Source: Anodontia alba (taxonomy: Eukaryota; Mollusca; Bivalvia; Lucinida; Lucinidae). Taken from it: a DNA stretch of 64,000 nucleotides. Positions 55,455 to 64,000 of the stretch are shown here, piece after piece. The notes below the pieces were generated by a model. The model was not told the origin of the DNA and searched no databases. It was given only the letters and a program-made list of their open reading frames with translations. The stretch spans positions 27,949,716 to 28,013,715 of the forward strand of contig OZ024823.1 in the NCBI GenBank assembly GCA_964016985.1, given 5' to 3'. Both the position numbers and the translations under genes were made by a program. Numbering within the stretch: the first letter of the stretch is position 1; each line of letters begins with the position of its first letter.

Positions 55455-55615
55455 CATTTAAAAATTATTTTCTTATTTTTAGCAGAAAATAACACCGGAC
55501 ATTTCATTAAAACTGTCCCCGAAGAAGACAATTTGAATGAAACATTAAGCCTTCTTTCTATGAAAAATAATGAGAGAATGTCAATAATTTTCACCTACAG
55601 TTTGCTAAAACTTAA
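55455..55615. mobile_element. MITE family G copy 5, diverged
   Basis: TTTTCTTATTTTTAGCAGAA, GACATTTCATTAAAACTGTC.../complement-like half, ending AAACTTAA. Confidence 0.45.
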
Positions 55616-55654
55616 CCCATGTATCAAGGGGATAATACCAAAGTTGCTACCTGT

Positions 55655-55762
55655 CCCAGTCAGCATTCTACGTAAATCTATATGGGGCCGTGATCGGCCC
55701 GTCAGGGTAGCTGACGGGCCGATGACGGTCCGATGTAGATTTACGTAGAATGCTAGCTGGGG
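55655..55762. mobile_element. MITE family D copy 3
   Basis: CCCAGTCAGCATTCTACGTA ... complement; centre GGCCCGTCAGGGTAGCTGAC in the opposite orientation to copy 2. Confidence 0.85.
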
Positions 55763-56309
55763 TGCTGTCGACCAAGCCGGTACTGCGTAAAGTTGATGTC
55801 GACTGATAAAGTTTCAACCGCGCAGATGCCGCATGTTTCGTTTCACTATTTTTGTGTTCACACTATTTCTTAAATATAGCTATTCTTAGAAATGTTTTGG
55901 GGGCTGGCTGATCATTTGTTTTCACGCTGAGAGGAATCAAACAGGCAAACTTAAGAAACAAGCAATTCCTGAAAAATGCGTGGTATTTGTTCGGTGTCAC
56001 AGCAAATCGAGGACAGAATTATGTAGATAGACCCGAAAGTATACATGATAATCAGTTAGTTACCTGTGTCTGTGTGCCCAATATGCATTTGTGGTACTTT
56101 CTTTTTATTTTCATCGATACTGCTGTCGATGAGACAACGATACCATCGACGGTCGTATCGCTGGTAATGGACGGCCGTATCCCGATATTTTTCAAATGTC
56201 CATAAAGTCTGTCAGACTAAATTTATGCCAAACATCCTCTTTTTGTAGAAGTACATGTATCAGTGGTAGGTAAAATATACCAGGAGTTTTATTAATTTCT
56301 AATCTATTT

Positions 56310-56470
56310 AACCCTATTTAGTCTGGAGATATCTAAGAGGGTACTTGAGAAACAGTGCAGACCCAGATCAGACGCCGCAGAATGTGGCATCTGATCAGGG
56401 TCTCCACTGTTTGTAAATAATTTAGCCGATTTCTCTAGGACTATCTAAATCTCATAGCCGGACATAAAAT
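56310..56470. mobile_element. Family B MITE, shortened
   Basis: AACCCTATTTAGTCTGGAGA...complement GTCTGGAGA-like right arm; core AGTGCAGACCCAGATCAGAC/GATCAGGGTCTCCACT. Confidence 0.55.
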
Positions 56471-56628
56471 TGAAATTTGACTCTTCCAATAAAAAGTGGC
56501 GGAGTTTATTCAGTCTACAATGTGTTAAAAACGTTTAATTAAAGGCTTCATTGTCCTCAAAAATAGACATTATTTTTATCCAAGAAAGGTTAAATAGATA
56601 TAAAGTATTAATAAGCTTATTAAATATA

Positions 56629-57910
56629 CGAGAGTGAGTCAATAAGTGACCAGCCTAACTTGTTTCCGGTTGAGATCCACCTCTTCTTTTTCGATGTAAT
56701 TGCCCTCTAGTGTGATGCACTTAGACCAACGGTGTTCAAGTGCCATCAGCCCAGAACTGAAAAAGTCAGGGTCCTTTCCATTGACCCACTTCTCAACTGC
56801 CGTCACGACTTCTTCATCAGACCGGAATTGAAGTCCACGGATATCCTTTTTCAAGTTTGGGAAAAGGAAAAAGTCGCTAGGAGCTAGGTCAGACGAATAT
56901 GCAGGATGTGGTATTAATTCATACCCGTTTCGCTCTACAGCATCCATTGCAACTTTGCAAGTTGGGACTCTCGCGTTGTCCTGTTGCAGCAAAACACCTT
57001 TAGAGAGTTTACCTCGGCGTTTTTCACGGATGGCGGTTCTCAACTGGTCTAACAATTTTGCATAGTGCACTCCAGTTATTGTACTTCTCTTGGGTAAAAA
57101 GCCCAACATAATAACGCCTTTTGCGTCCCAAAATACTGTGGCCATCACCTTGCCAGCAGATGGTTGCGTCTTTAACTTCTTTGGCCTCGGGGACCCAGGC
57201 CCTACCCACTGACGACTCTAAGCTTTATTCTCTGGCTCATAATAATGAGCCCAAGTCTCATCTACAGCAACCAGACGCAAAAGAAAATCATCTTTTGACA
57301 TAAAACGCTTCAACAAGGCGCTGCATACTGATGCTCTGGTTGCTATTTGCTCATCGCTAAGGGATTTGGGGACCAAACGGGCTGTTAGCTTGCACATACC
57401 TAAACGATCATGTAAGATTGTTGAAACGCTACCATGTGAAATGCCTAATGCCTGCGCTATTTCTTCCACCTAAATTCGCCTATCAGAGTATACCAGATCC
57501 CAAACTTTCTTACACATTTCTTCGTCGGTGGCATCCAGTGGGCGTCCAGACCTGGCTTCATCTTCTAAAGACGTTCTACCGCGTTTGAATTCCCCTACTC
57601 AGAATTTAACTTGAGCATAAGATGGTGCAGAAGACCCATAAACATCGGATAACTCGCCGAGTATTTCCTTGCCTGTTTTACCTTTTAAATACAAGTACCA
57701 AATTACAGCACGGTACTCAACTTTAGATGAAAAGCATGCCTTTGCATCACTAGCCATGTTTGATATTCCATAACTTAATAAAGAATGACTCGATACGTGT
57801 GCAATTTTGTACCCATGTATAAAACATATATTGAAAACAAAGCATTAAAATCGTGACCGTCTCGGTCCATCGAAAATAGGATAGGCTGGTGACTTATTGA
57901 CTCACTCTCG
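56629..57910 (-). mobile_element. mariner element, full length, 1282 bp
   Basis: TA on both sides (56627-56628, 57911-57912). Terminal inverted repeats of 29 bp with one mismatch, starting CGAGAGTGAGTCAATAAGT. Size and D,D34D transposase are typical of the mariner group of Tc1/mariner. Confidence 0.93.
56639..57757 (-). pseudogene. mariner transposase (D,D34D), three nonsense codons
   Basis: A single continuous minus-strand frame from ATG at 57757 to a stop at 56639 (about 372 codons; family length about 345), with in-frame stops at 57599-57601 (TGA), 57470-57472 (TAG) and 57218-57220 (TAG). There is no frameshift. The N-terminal helix-turn-helix region (VEYRAVIWYLYLKGKTGKEI; EEIAQALGISHGSVSTILH) precedes the catalytic core: AVDETWAHYYEPE, LLQQDNARVPTCK and HPAYSSDLAPSDFF. 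The second and third Asp are separated by 34 residues, as in mariner. The transposase would bind the terminal repeats and cut and paste the element; this copy cannot make it. Confidence 0.93.
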
Positions 57911-58438
57911 TAGCATCTGACAGCCTGTAAAATTTCAGTTAGTCTCTCAGTTCTGAACTGGATCAAAAATGAAAAGATTTTTTTTTTTATCTTATCTCTG
58001 AATTAATGTTGACAACATTAATTCAGAGATACGATTAAAAAAAATCATTTCATGTCAAGAACGAGAGACTAACTGAAATTTTACAGGCTATCAGGTGCCA
58101 CATTTTATGATTGTATTAATACCATATATCAATTTACATAACCTTTCTTGGATAATAAAATGTCTATTTTTTGAGGAATATGGAGCCTTTAATGAATAAA
58201 TCTACGAAAATCGACGTTTTTTACAGAACCGTCGTTTTTGTTGTATTTTCGGTGTCACAAGGCTGTATAAGCAAACAAACAAATAACACGATATCTCTTT
58301 AAGCTCGACAGTGTTTGTAAATGTTATACTTCACATTTTCGCCTCTCTACGGGCATCCAAACAAGGTCATTCCTCTGTCGACATCCGTATTGCTTGGTTG
58401 AAAACCGATTTCTCGGTCGACAGCAACTTTACGCAGTA

Positions 58439-58671
58439 CCGTGTTTATGCCGAGCACCCCATAAAAGGGACATTGGCACACTGTGTAGACCCAGTTCAGA
58501 CGCCACAGAACGCGGCGTCGGATCAGGGTCTGCATTGTTTGTATTAAATACAGTAATTTCTATAAAATATGGTAATAATAATAATAATAAACTAACCAGA
58601 CACCTTTTCTATTGGAAATAGACCAGTCCAAACAGTTACGGTAGAAAAGTCCATTCAGCATAAACGAGTCA
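58439..58671. mobile_element. Family B MITE
   Basis: TTTATGCCGAGCACCCCATA at left, complement-like CAGCATAAACGAGTCAA at right; core GTAGACCCAGTTCAGACGCC/GGCGTCGGATCAGGGTCTGC. Contains (AAT)n at about 58572-58588. Confidence 0.65.
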
Positions 58672-58855
58672 AGACATCTTCAGCCCCTGATATTCGGAAG
58701 TTCGGCGGCTTCGGCTTTCCATATTTCTAAACTCGAAAGTAGACTTCCTTGAAAGCACTGGGGATTCACTCACACTATACAGTTGCTAACATAATCAATA
58801 TACCGCAAAAAAGTAAATATACAGTCCATAAAAATGTAGGAAGTATCATGGTATG

Positions 58856-58956
58856 TTAAAGGCTTCATAAAATAGACATTTTTTTTTTATCCAAGAAAGG
58901 TTAAATAAATTGATATAGGATGAATGCGATCATAAAATGTGGCATTTGTATTCAAT
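58856..58956. mobile_element. MITE family K copy 2, left part
   Basis: TTAAAGGCTTCATAAAATAG, TTATCCAAGAAAGGTTAAAT, ending ATAAAATGTGGCA where the 2.8-kb inverted-repeat element starts; the other part resumes at 61765. Confidence 0.65.
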
Positions 58957-59399
58957 ATCTGTTTATTTCTATTGTTTATTTATTTATTTATTTATTTATT
59001 TTTTTTTAATTTTATAATATATCTTTTGTATTCAATATCTATTTATTTCTATTGTATAATTTTGTTTTTATTCTATATTTGATCATTTCTATTCTATTCA
59101 ATAAATAATGGTTTATTTGCTGTTATGTTTCATTACTATTCATTGACTTCCATTTACATTGCATATGTTTTCATTTATATTCTATATTGCTATATTTGTA
59201 TTGTATAATAGTGATTTGTATGCACTATTTTCATATTTGTATTAAAATTTTTGCTCATTTCTATTCTATTTCATTTCATTTCTATTGTACATTCCTTCAT
59301 TTGTATTCTATATTTCGATATTTACATTCTGTACGTAATGATTTATATTTGATATTTTCGTATTTTCTTGCAGTCTTATTTGATTCCGATTCTATATTG

Positions 59400-59402
<3 letters not shown>

Positions 59403-59491
<89 letters not shown>
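59403..59491. repeat. (AT)n microsatellite
   Basis: About 44 AT units inside the left arm, absent from the right arm. Confidence 0.9.
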
Positions 59492-59495
<4 letters not shown>

Positions 59496-59695
59496 TTCTA
59501 TTTGATGTTTTACGTTTATATTTGTAAATTGCTTTATTTATATCCTAAACTCGTTTATTTCTATTGTATATATTGTCGCATTGGCATTCATTGAGACGAC
59601 CATTTATATGCAATAACAATTTTACATTTTGTATTTTATAATTGCACTCTGGGATATGTTTGTTTACATTGTTACATCGTATTTCATTGGATAGG

Positions 59696-60395
59696 GGTAT
59701 GTAGCTTCATCTAGTGGACCTCTACCAATGTTGTTCAAATTGTAGCCCTTGGGCCAAAAATGGCCCCACTCAGAAGCCAACATGTTTTACACAGACTAAC
59801 ATAGGGAAAACCTTTAAAAATCTTTTTGACTGAAACCAGAAGGCCCATAGCTTCATATAGTGGACTTCTACCAAGATTGTTCAAATTATATCCCTGAGGC
59901 CAAAACTGGCCCCGTCCCGAGGCCCACTTGTTTTACATAGCTTTATATAGGGAAAACCTTTAAAAATATTCTTGTTTGAAACCATAAGGCCCAGGCCTTT
60001 GATATTTGGTACACAGCTTTGTCGAGTGGACCTCTGCCAAGATTGTTCAAATTATAGCCCTGTGGCCAAAAAACGGTTCCGCCCAGGGCCCCACATGTTT
60101 TACATAAACTTATATAGGGAAAACCTTTAAAAACCTTCTTGTATAAAACTGGAAGGGCCAGGTCCTTGATATTTGGTATGTAGCATCGTCGAATGAACCT
60201 CTACCAAAGTTGTTCAAATTACAGGCCTGGAGTAAAAAATGGCTCGGCCCTGGGGCCCACTTGTTTTACATAGACTTGGTATGTAGCATCGTCGAATGAA
60301 CCTCTACCAAAGTTGTTCAAATTATAGGCCTGGAGTAAAAAATGGCCCGGCCCGGGGCCCATTTGTTTTACATAGACTTATATAGGATGGCCCCA
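59696..60395 (+). repeat. Tandem repeat of about 160 bp, five units
   Basis: Units begin near 59699, 59845, 60008, 60174 and 60277 with GGTATGTAGCATCGTCGA-type sequence, then GACCTCTACCAA.GTTGTTCA, AAATGGCCCC.CCC.GGGGCC and TTTTACATAGACTTATATAG. The last unit is short. I associate this motif with bivalve genomes (memory, not checked). Confidence 0.8.
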
Positions 60396-60930
60396 TTCTA
60401 AGTACTGAAGCAGAAATAAGAAGAATGCCATAGATTATCATCTGATACTGCTGGACAGATTTTTCATTAATTTCACAAGAATGTTCCTTGGGTGATCCTC
60501 TACCAAAATTGCTCAACCGTCCTGCTCTGCTGAACAAGATGGCCACCAGAGCTAAAAGAAAAGAAAATAACTAAAGATCATGAGATCTTGCTTCTGTCAA
60601 GCACCAGTCCCCCATTCCCTTAGGCCTATAATACTGTACAAACCAATATGCTTTTATCTGTGCCAAACACCATCACATTCCTCCCAAGGCCTGTATAACA
60701 CAGTTCTTAACCCTCCAGCCTGTCATCTAAAAACATTCATTTTCAACAAATTTTAAACATACACAGTTCTATGAAGAAAAACAATAGTCTTTTAGAATAA
60801 ACTAGAGACAGCGACACTCAGGTGAGCGAATTAGGGCCCTGTGGGCCCTCTTGTTATAACTATTTTAACCGTTTGGTATGTAGGTAATGGTATACAGGTT
60901 CCGGTAAATAGACCTACTCGATTTTTCTCA
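60396..60930. other. Interior right part with hairpin AGGGCCCTGTGGGCCCT
   Basis: Non-coding. Near the end is GACACTCAGGTGAGCGAATT followed by the hairpin AGGGCCC-tgt-GGGCCCT and CTTGTT (60831-60857), which looks like the 3' end of a separate rolling-circle-like or other element nested here; no CTRR terminus follows, so type is open. Confidence 0.4.
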
Positions 60931-61764
60931 GCCAATGAAATACCATGTAACAATGTTAATAAACATATCCAAGAGTGCGATTGTACAATACAAATGTAAG
61001 CTTTTTATTGAATATAAAGTGTCTTTCCAATGAATGCTAAGGCGACAATATATACAATAGAAATCAATGAGTTTAGGATATAAATGAAGTAATTTACAAA
61101 TATAAACGGAAAACGATAAATAGAAAACAACAGTTTTTAAATACGAATCTAGAAATATAGAATAGAAATGAGAAATATGTAACAGAAATGAAACAATGTA
61201 TAATAGAAATCAACTAAGATTGCAAGAAAATACGAAAATATAAATCACCAAGTATGGAATGTAAATATCGAAATATAGAATACAAACGAAGGCATATGCA
61301 ATAGAAAAGAAATAATATAGAATAGAAATGAACAAAAATTTAATACAAATATGAAAATATTGAATGCAAATCACTATTTTACAATAAAAATATAGCAAAT
61401 TTGAAAATAGAATATACATGTAAATGAAAAATATGCAATATAAATGGGAGTCATCGAATAGTAAAGAAATATAACAGCATACAAACCATTAATCATAAAA
61501 TAGAAATGAATAAATATAGAATAAAAACTTATGCAATATAAATGAATAGATACTGAATAAAAAAGATAGATTATAGAATTTAAACAAAAAATAAACAATA
61601 GAAATAAACAGATATTGAATACAAATGATATATTATAGAATTAAAACAAACAAATATACAATAGAAATAATCAGAGATTGAATACAAATACACAAATATA
61701 CAATACAAATGAAAGAAGATCGAACAGAAATATAAAAATGTCGAATAATGCAACGCTTGACATG

Positions 61765-62020
61765 CCATATTTTATAGCCTGTAAAATTTCAGTTAGCTCT
61801 CATTTGCACTGAACCAAAAATGAAATTATTCTTATTGTATCTCTGAATTAATGTTGGCAACAAGAAGTAATTTCATTTCAAGAACGAGAGACTAACTGAT
61901 ATTTTACAGGCTATCAGGCACCGCATTTTATGATTGTATTAATACCATATATCAATTTATTAAAACTTTCTTGGACAATAGAATGTTTTTGTTTTTAGTT
62001 TTTTTAGCAATATGGAAACC
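61765..62020. mobile_element. MITE family K copy 2, right part
   Basis: ATTTTATAGCCTGTAAAATT onward matches K copy 1 through GAACGAGAGACTAACTGA, ATTGTATTAATACCATATAT and the right end, which is eroded. Confidence 0.65.
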
Positions 62021-62084
62021 GAAAGATAATTTCTTAACTTAAGGGAGATTCACTAAGATAACGGTTTGAATAAAATTAGAAGTG

Positions 62085-62191
62085 CCCAGCTATCATTCTT
62101 TATAAACCTATATCGGGCCGTTATCGGCCCGTCAGCTACCCTGACGGGCCGATAACGGCCCGCTATAGATTTATAAAGAATGCTTACTGGG
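62085..62191. mobile_element. MITE family D copy 4
   Basis: CCCAGCTATCATTCTTTATA ... complement TTTATAAAGAATGCTTACTGGG; centre identical to copy 2. Confidence 0.85.
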
Positions 62192-62279
62192 TGCATGATG
62201 TGGCACACTGACAATGAATGAGTCCCGACACGAGAAAGTGTGTTCTAAGGGCATATATGAACAGTTTAAATCCAGACCA

Positions 62280-62552
62280 CATCACGAAAACACGCCTATA
62301 TAACTTTGACCTCCTTTAACCCCATTTGATACAGTAAAACTGAGATTTACAAGGGCATAAATTATTTTTCTGATTTTAGCTCAAAAACATAAATTGTGGG
62401 TACTCTTTAGAACCTCCTCGTCGGTTTTAACGAGTACCCACAATCTATGTTTTGAGCAGAAATGAGAAAAATATCAGAATTTTTTATCTGAAAATTTTCA
62501 TTTGTTTATGGTAAAATTTTCAGTATATTTGAATATTTGCGTTTTCGTAATG
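62280..62552 (+). mobile_element. MITE family E copy 20, apex shortened
   Basis: Forward. The right-arm apex lost bases (CCTCCTCGTCGGTTTTAACG); right terminus GCGTTTTCGTAATG. Confidence 0.85.
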
Positions 62553-62619
62553 AATCAGCAAATCCGCAATATCTGATCAGAGCTGATATATTCTACGTTA
62601 GCAAATGATTCTGTTTTAA

Positions 62620-62945
62620 GACAGTAAATGTCCTGATCAGAATGCACAGATGCGCAGGCTGATCTGGGCCTTTACTGTCCGCATATGCCCAGAAGGCAGA
62701 AACAGCTCATTTCTTTTGACTGTCGAATGAATTCATAATCGGGTCTCGTCAAGCGAAAAAGTGCCTGCGAACATGCGTAAAAGAAGCAAATTCAAATTAT
62801 CCCGCGCATGCGCAAAGTATCATCCGGTCCTTAGCTCTCTATTCATATATTCTGTAGTATTCAATGATTCTGTTAGCGGACAGTGAAGGCCCTGATCAGA
62901 CAGCGCGAGTTCGAAAGCTGATCTGGGCTATCGCTGTCCGCATAT
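62620..62945. repeat. Family F repeat copy 3
   Basis: GATGCGCAGGCTGATCTGGG, CTTTACTGTCCGCATATGCC, CTCGTCAAGCGAAAAAGTGC and GACAGTGAAGGCCCTGATCA: the same blocks as the other F copies, in inverted order. Confidence 0.55.
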
Positions 62946-63109
62946 ACAGACAACCCTCTTTATACCGACAGTAGTATAGGGTTACTATCGACACTCGATA
63001 CAACGGCATAATTCGTTATAATGACAATTTGACTGTCACGAGACCTTCGCTTTAGAGGTAATAACTAGTCACATATACAATAATATTTTTTTTTCAATAC
63101 TTTCAAATT

Positions 63110-63178
63110 ACATATTTTTTGGATATTTGTTAGAATCGCCTCAATGAGGCGATTCTAACAAATATCCAAAAAATATGT
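63110..63178. repeat. Perfect 69-nt palindrome with E-like core
   Basis: Arms of 34 nt around a single A. The inner part GTTAGAATCGCCTCA/complement is one change away from the family E core, with the change on both arms; the outer part (ACATATTTTTTGGATATTT) is unrelated. No E termini nearby. Confidence 0.75.
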
Positions 63179-63432
63179 TCGATGAAGGAATAAGAACAAA
63201 GCCGGACTTTCTTACATATCGATCTGCTGATAAAGTATTCTGTACAACAGCAAATTCATTTTAATGTCAGTGTCTTTGGGGACAACTACTGTCGTTGTAA
63301 CGAGGGTTCGCTGTACCCGAAAACACGTTTTCAAATGGCATGGCCCATTTGTAAGAGCCGCAACATGAGAAACATACTTTCGGACACGTGCGCCCAGAAA
63401 ACTCTCAAATCAGCTGCTGCTGATCAGTCTTT

Positions 63433-63533
63433 CCCAGTAAGCATTCTAAATAAATATATAGCGGGCCGTTATCGTCTCGTCGCTGACGGGCCGATAACGG
63501 CCCACTGTAGATCTATAAAGGATGCTAACTGGG
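63433..63533. mobile_element. MITE family D copy 5, inside family M
   Basis: CCCAGTAAGCATTCTAAATA ... complement AGGATGCTAACTGGG; centre shortened (CGTCTCGTCGCTGACGGGCC). TTT on both sides may be the target duplication. Confidence 0.8.
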
Positions 63534-63548
63534 TTTTTGTCCGCATGA

Positions 63549-63827
63549 CATTTCGAAAACATGCCTATTCAAATATACTGAAAATTTTCCCACCAAAATA
63601 ATGACAATTTTCAGATAAAAATTTCTAATATTTTTCATATTTCTGCTCAAAACATAGATTGTGGTAACACGTTAGAACCGCCTCGACGAGGCGGTTCTAA
63701 TGAGTACCCACAATCTATGTTTCTGAGCAGAAATAAGAAAACTAATGTATACCCCAGTGAACCCCAGTTTTACTCTATAAAAGTGGGGTAAATGGGGTCA
63801 AAACTATATAGGCGTGTTTTCGTGATG
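63549..63827 (-). mobile_element. MITE family E copy 21, inside family M
   Basis: Reverse, full length. Flanks GCATGA|AGAAACT join into exactly the GCATGAAGAAACT of the intact M copy at 42345, with no duplicated base. Confidence 0.92.
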
Positions 63828-64000
63828 AGAAACTTTGTATCCTTGGATTTCCAAAATGCGTCCAGTGAAGAATCTGATCTGACTGTGCGAATGCGTAGGT
63901 GATCTGAATCTTCTCTGTCCGCATATGTCGGTAGGATCTGAAGGCACGTTTTCTGACGATATGGTTTATATAGTGAAAGCAGACTACGTAGGGGTTTATA

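Larger units (their letters stand above)
56538..58192. mobile_element. MITE family K copy 1, carrying a mariner
   Basis: Outer ends ATTAAAGGCTTCATTGTCCT and complement of ATTCCTCAAAAAATAGACAT-type sequence ending GAGCCTTTAAT. Its centre is a long inverted repeat (AGCCTGTAAAATTTCAGTTA ... complement, meeting at TTAATGTTGACAACATTAA near 58012). The mariner at 56629-57910 splits the left arm. Confidence 0.7.
58957..61764. mobile_element. 2.8-kb element with long inverted repeats
   Basis: Left arm 58957-59692 and right arm about 60931-61740 are reverse complements over their full length with moderate divergence (shared landmarks include GATATTTACATTC.GTAC, TTTGTAAATT.CTT.ATTTAT, CCTAAACTC.TT.ATTTCTA, ATGTTACAT.GTATTTCATTGG). 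Each arm is built of degenerate units on TTTATTTCTATT and TTTGTATTCTATATT. The interior holds a 160-bp tandem repeat. It interrupts MITE K copy 2. No transposase: probably a foldback-type or composite non-autonomous element. The hydrophobic open frames in the arms come from this simple composition. Confidence 0.7.
63357..63975. mobile_element. Family M MITE carrying D and E insertions
   Basis: Left arm GAGCCGCAACATGAGAAACA to CTGATCAGTCTTT, middle TTTTTGTCCGCATGA, right arm AGAAACTTTGTATCCTTGGA to GGCACGTTTTCTGACGATAT. Removing the D and E inserts restores the order seen in the intact copy at 42345. Confidence 0.7.

Noticed and set aside
59187..59594. 135-codon Tyr/Ile-rich frame
   Set aside because: Product of (AT)n and the TTTATTTCTATT arm repeats.

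Overview
This is animal genomic DNA, most likely from a bivalve mollusc. It is A+T-rich and intron-like, has no operons, and is saturated with eukaryotic transposons: Ty3/Gypsy, LINE, Penelope-like, mariner, SINE and many palindromic MITEs. It also has a roughly 160-bp tandem repeat of a kind I associate with bivalve genomes. The bivalve assignment is an inference from repeat style, not from a host marker gene. Host coding sequence is sparse. It consists of three small exons that chain in one open frame into a stop followed by AATAAA (1912-3205, + strand), and one apparently intact gene for an unknown membrane protein on the minus strand (about 44860-46006).

The centrepiece is a young 16.4-kb Ty3/Gypsy retrotransposon (23048-39470). 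It has 1.85-kb LTRs that differ at only about five positions, a 4-bp ATAT target duplication, a polypurine tract, a gag ORF, and a pol ORF in the -1 frame. The overlap carries a textbook T TTA AAC slippery site directly before the gag stop. Between pol and the 3' LTR the element has three unusual parts. One is a 17-copy array of a 65-bp hairpin repeat. The second is a 500-residue third ORF with N-terminal zinc fingers, PLDLT/ALDLS-type motifs and a C-terminal coiled coil. The third is a T14-G44 homopolymer block. No env-like gene is visible.

The rest is layered MITE insertions. Family E (21 copies) is about 280 bp long, with 20-bp inverted termini and a roughly 95-bp near-perfect internal hairpin. 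Arm differences within a copy are often matched on both arms, and at paralogous empty sites the element leaves no target duplication. Families B and G (TTAA-flanked, piggyBac-like), C (GGGCCCAGTTGTTCAAAGC termini), D (105-bp near-perfect palindrome), J (pogo/Tigger-like termini, TA target), K (ATTAAAGGC termini), and F/L/M (CGCATGCGCGCAGTCTGATC-type) fill most remaining space. They are often nested in each other or in dead LINEs.

Layout: 1-1882 Penelope-like RT and MITE; 1912-3280 host exons; 3500-8450 MITEs; 8700-10160 satellite; 11000-14960 LINE remains broken by three MITEs; 15900-23000 MITE field and minisatellite; 23048-39470 Gypsy element; 39471-43310 MITEs and SINEs; 44000-46100 host gene; 46700-53240 MITE field; 53239-54360 LINE fragment; 56538-62020 nested K elements, one carrying a mariner with three nonsense codons and one split by a 2.8-kb inverted-repeat element; 62085-63975 further nested MITEs.
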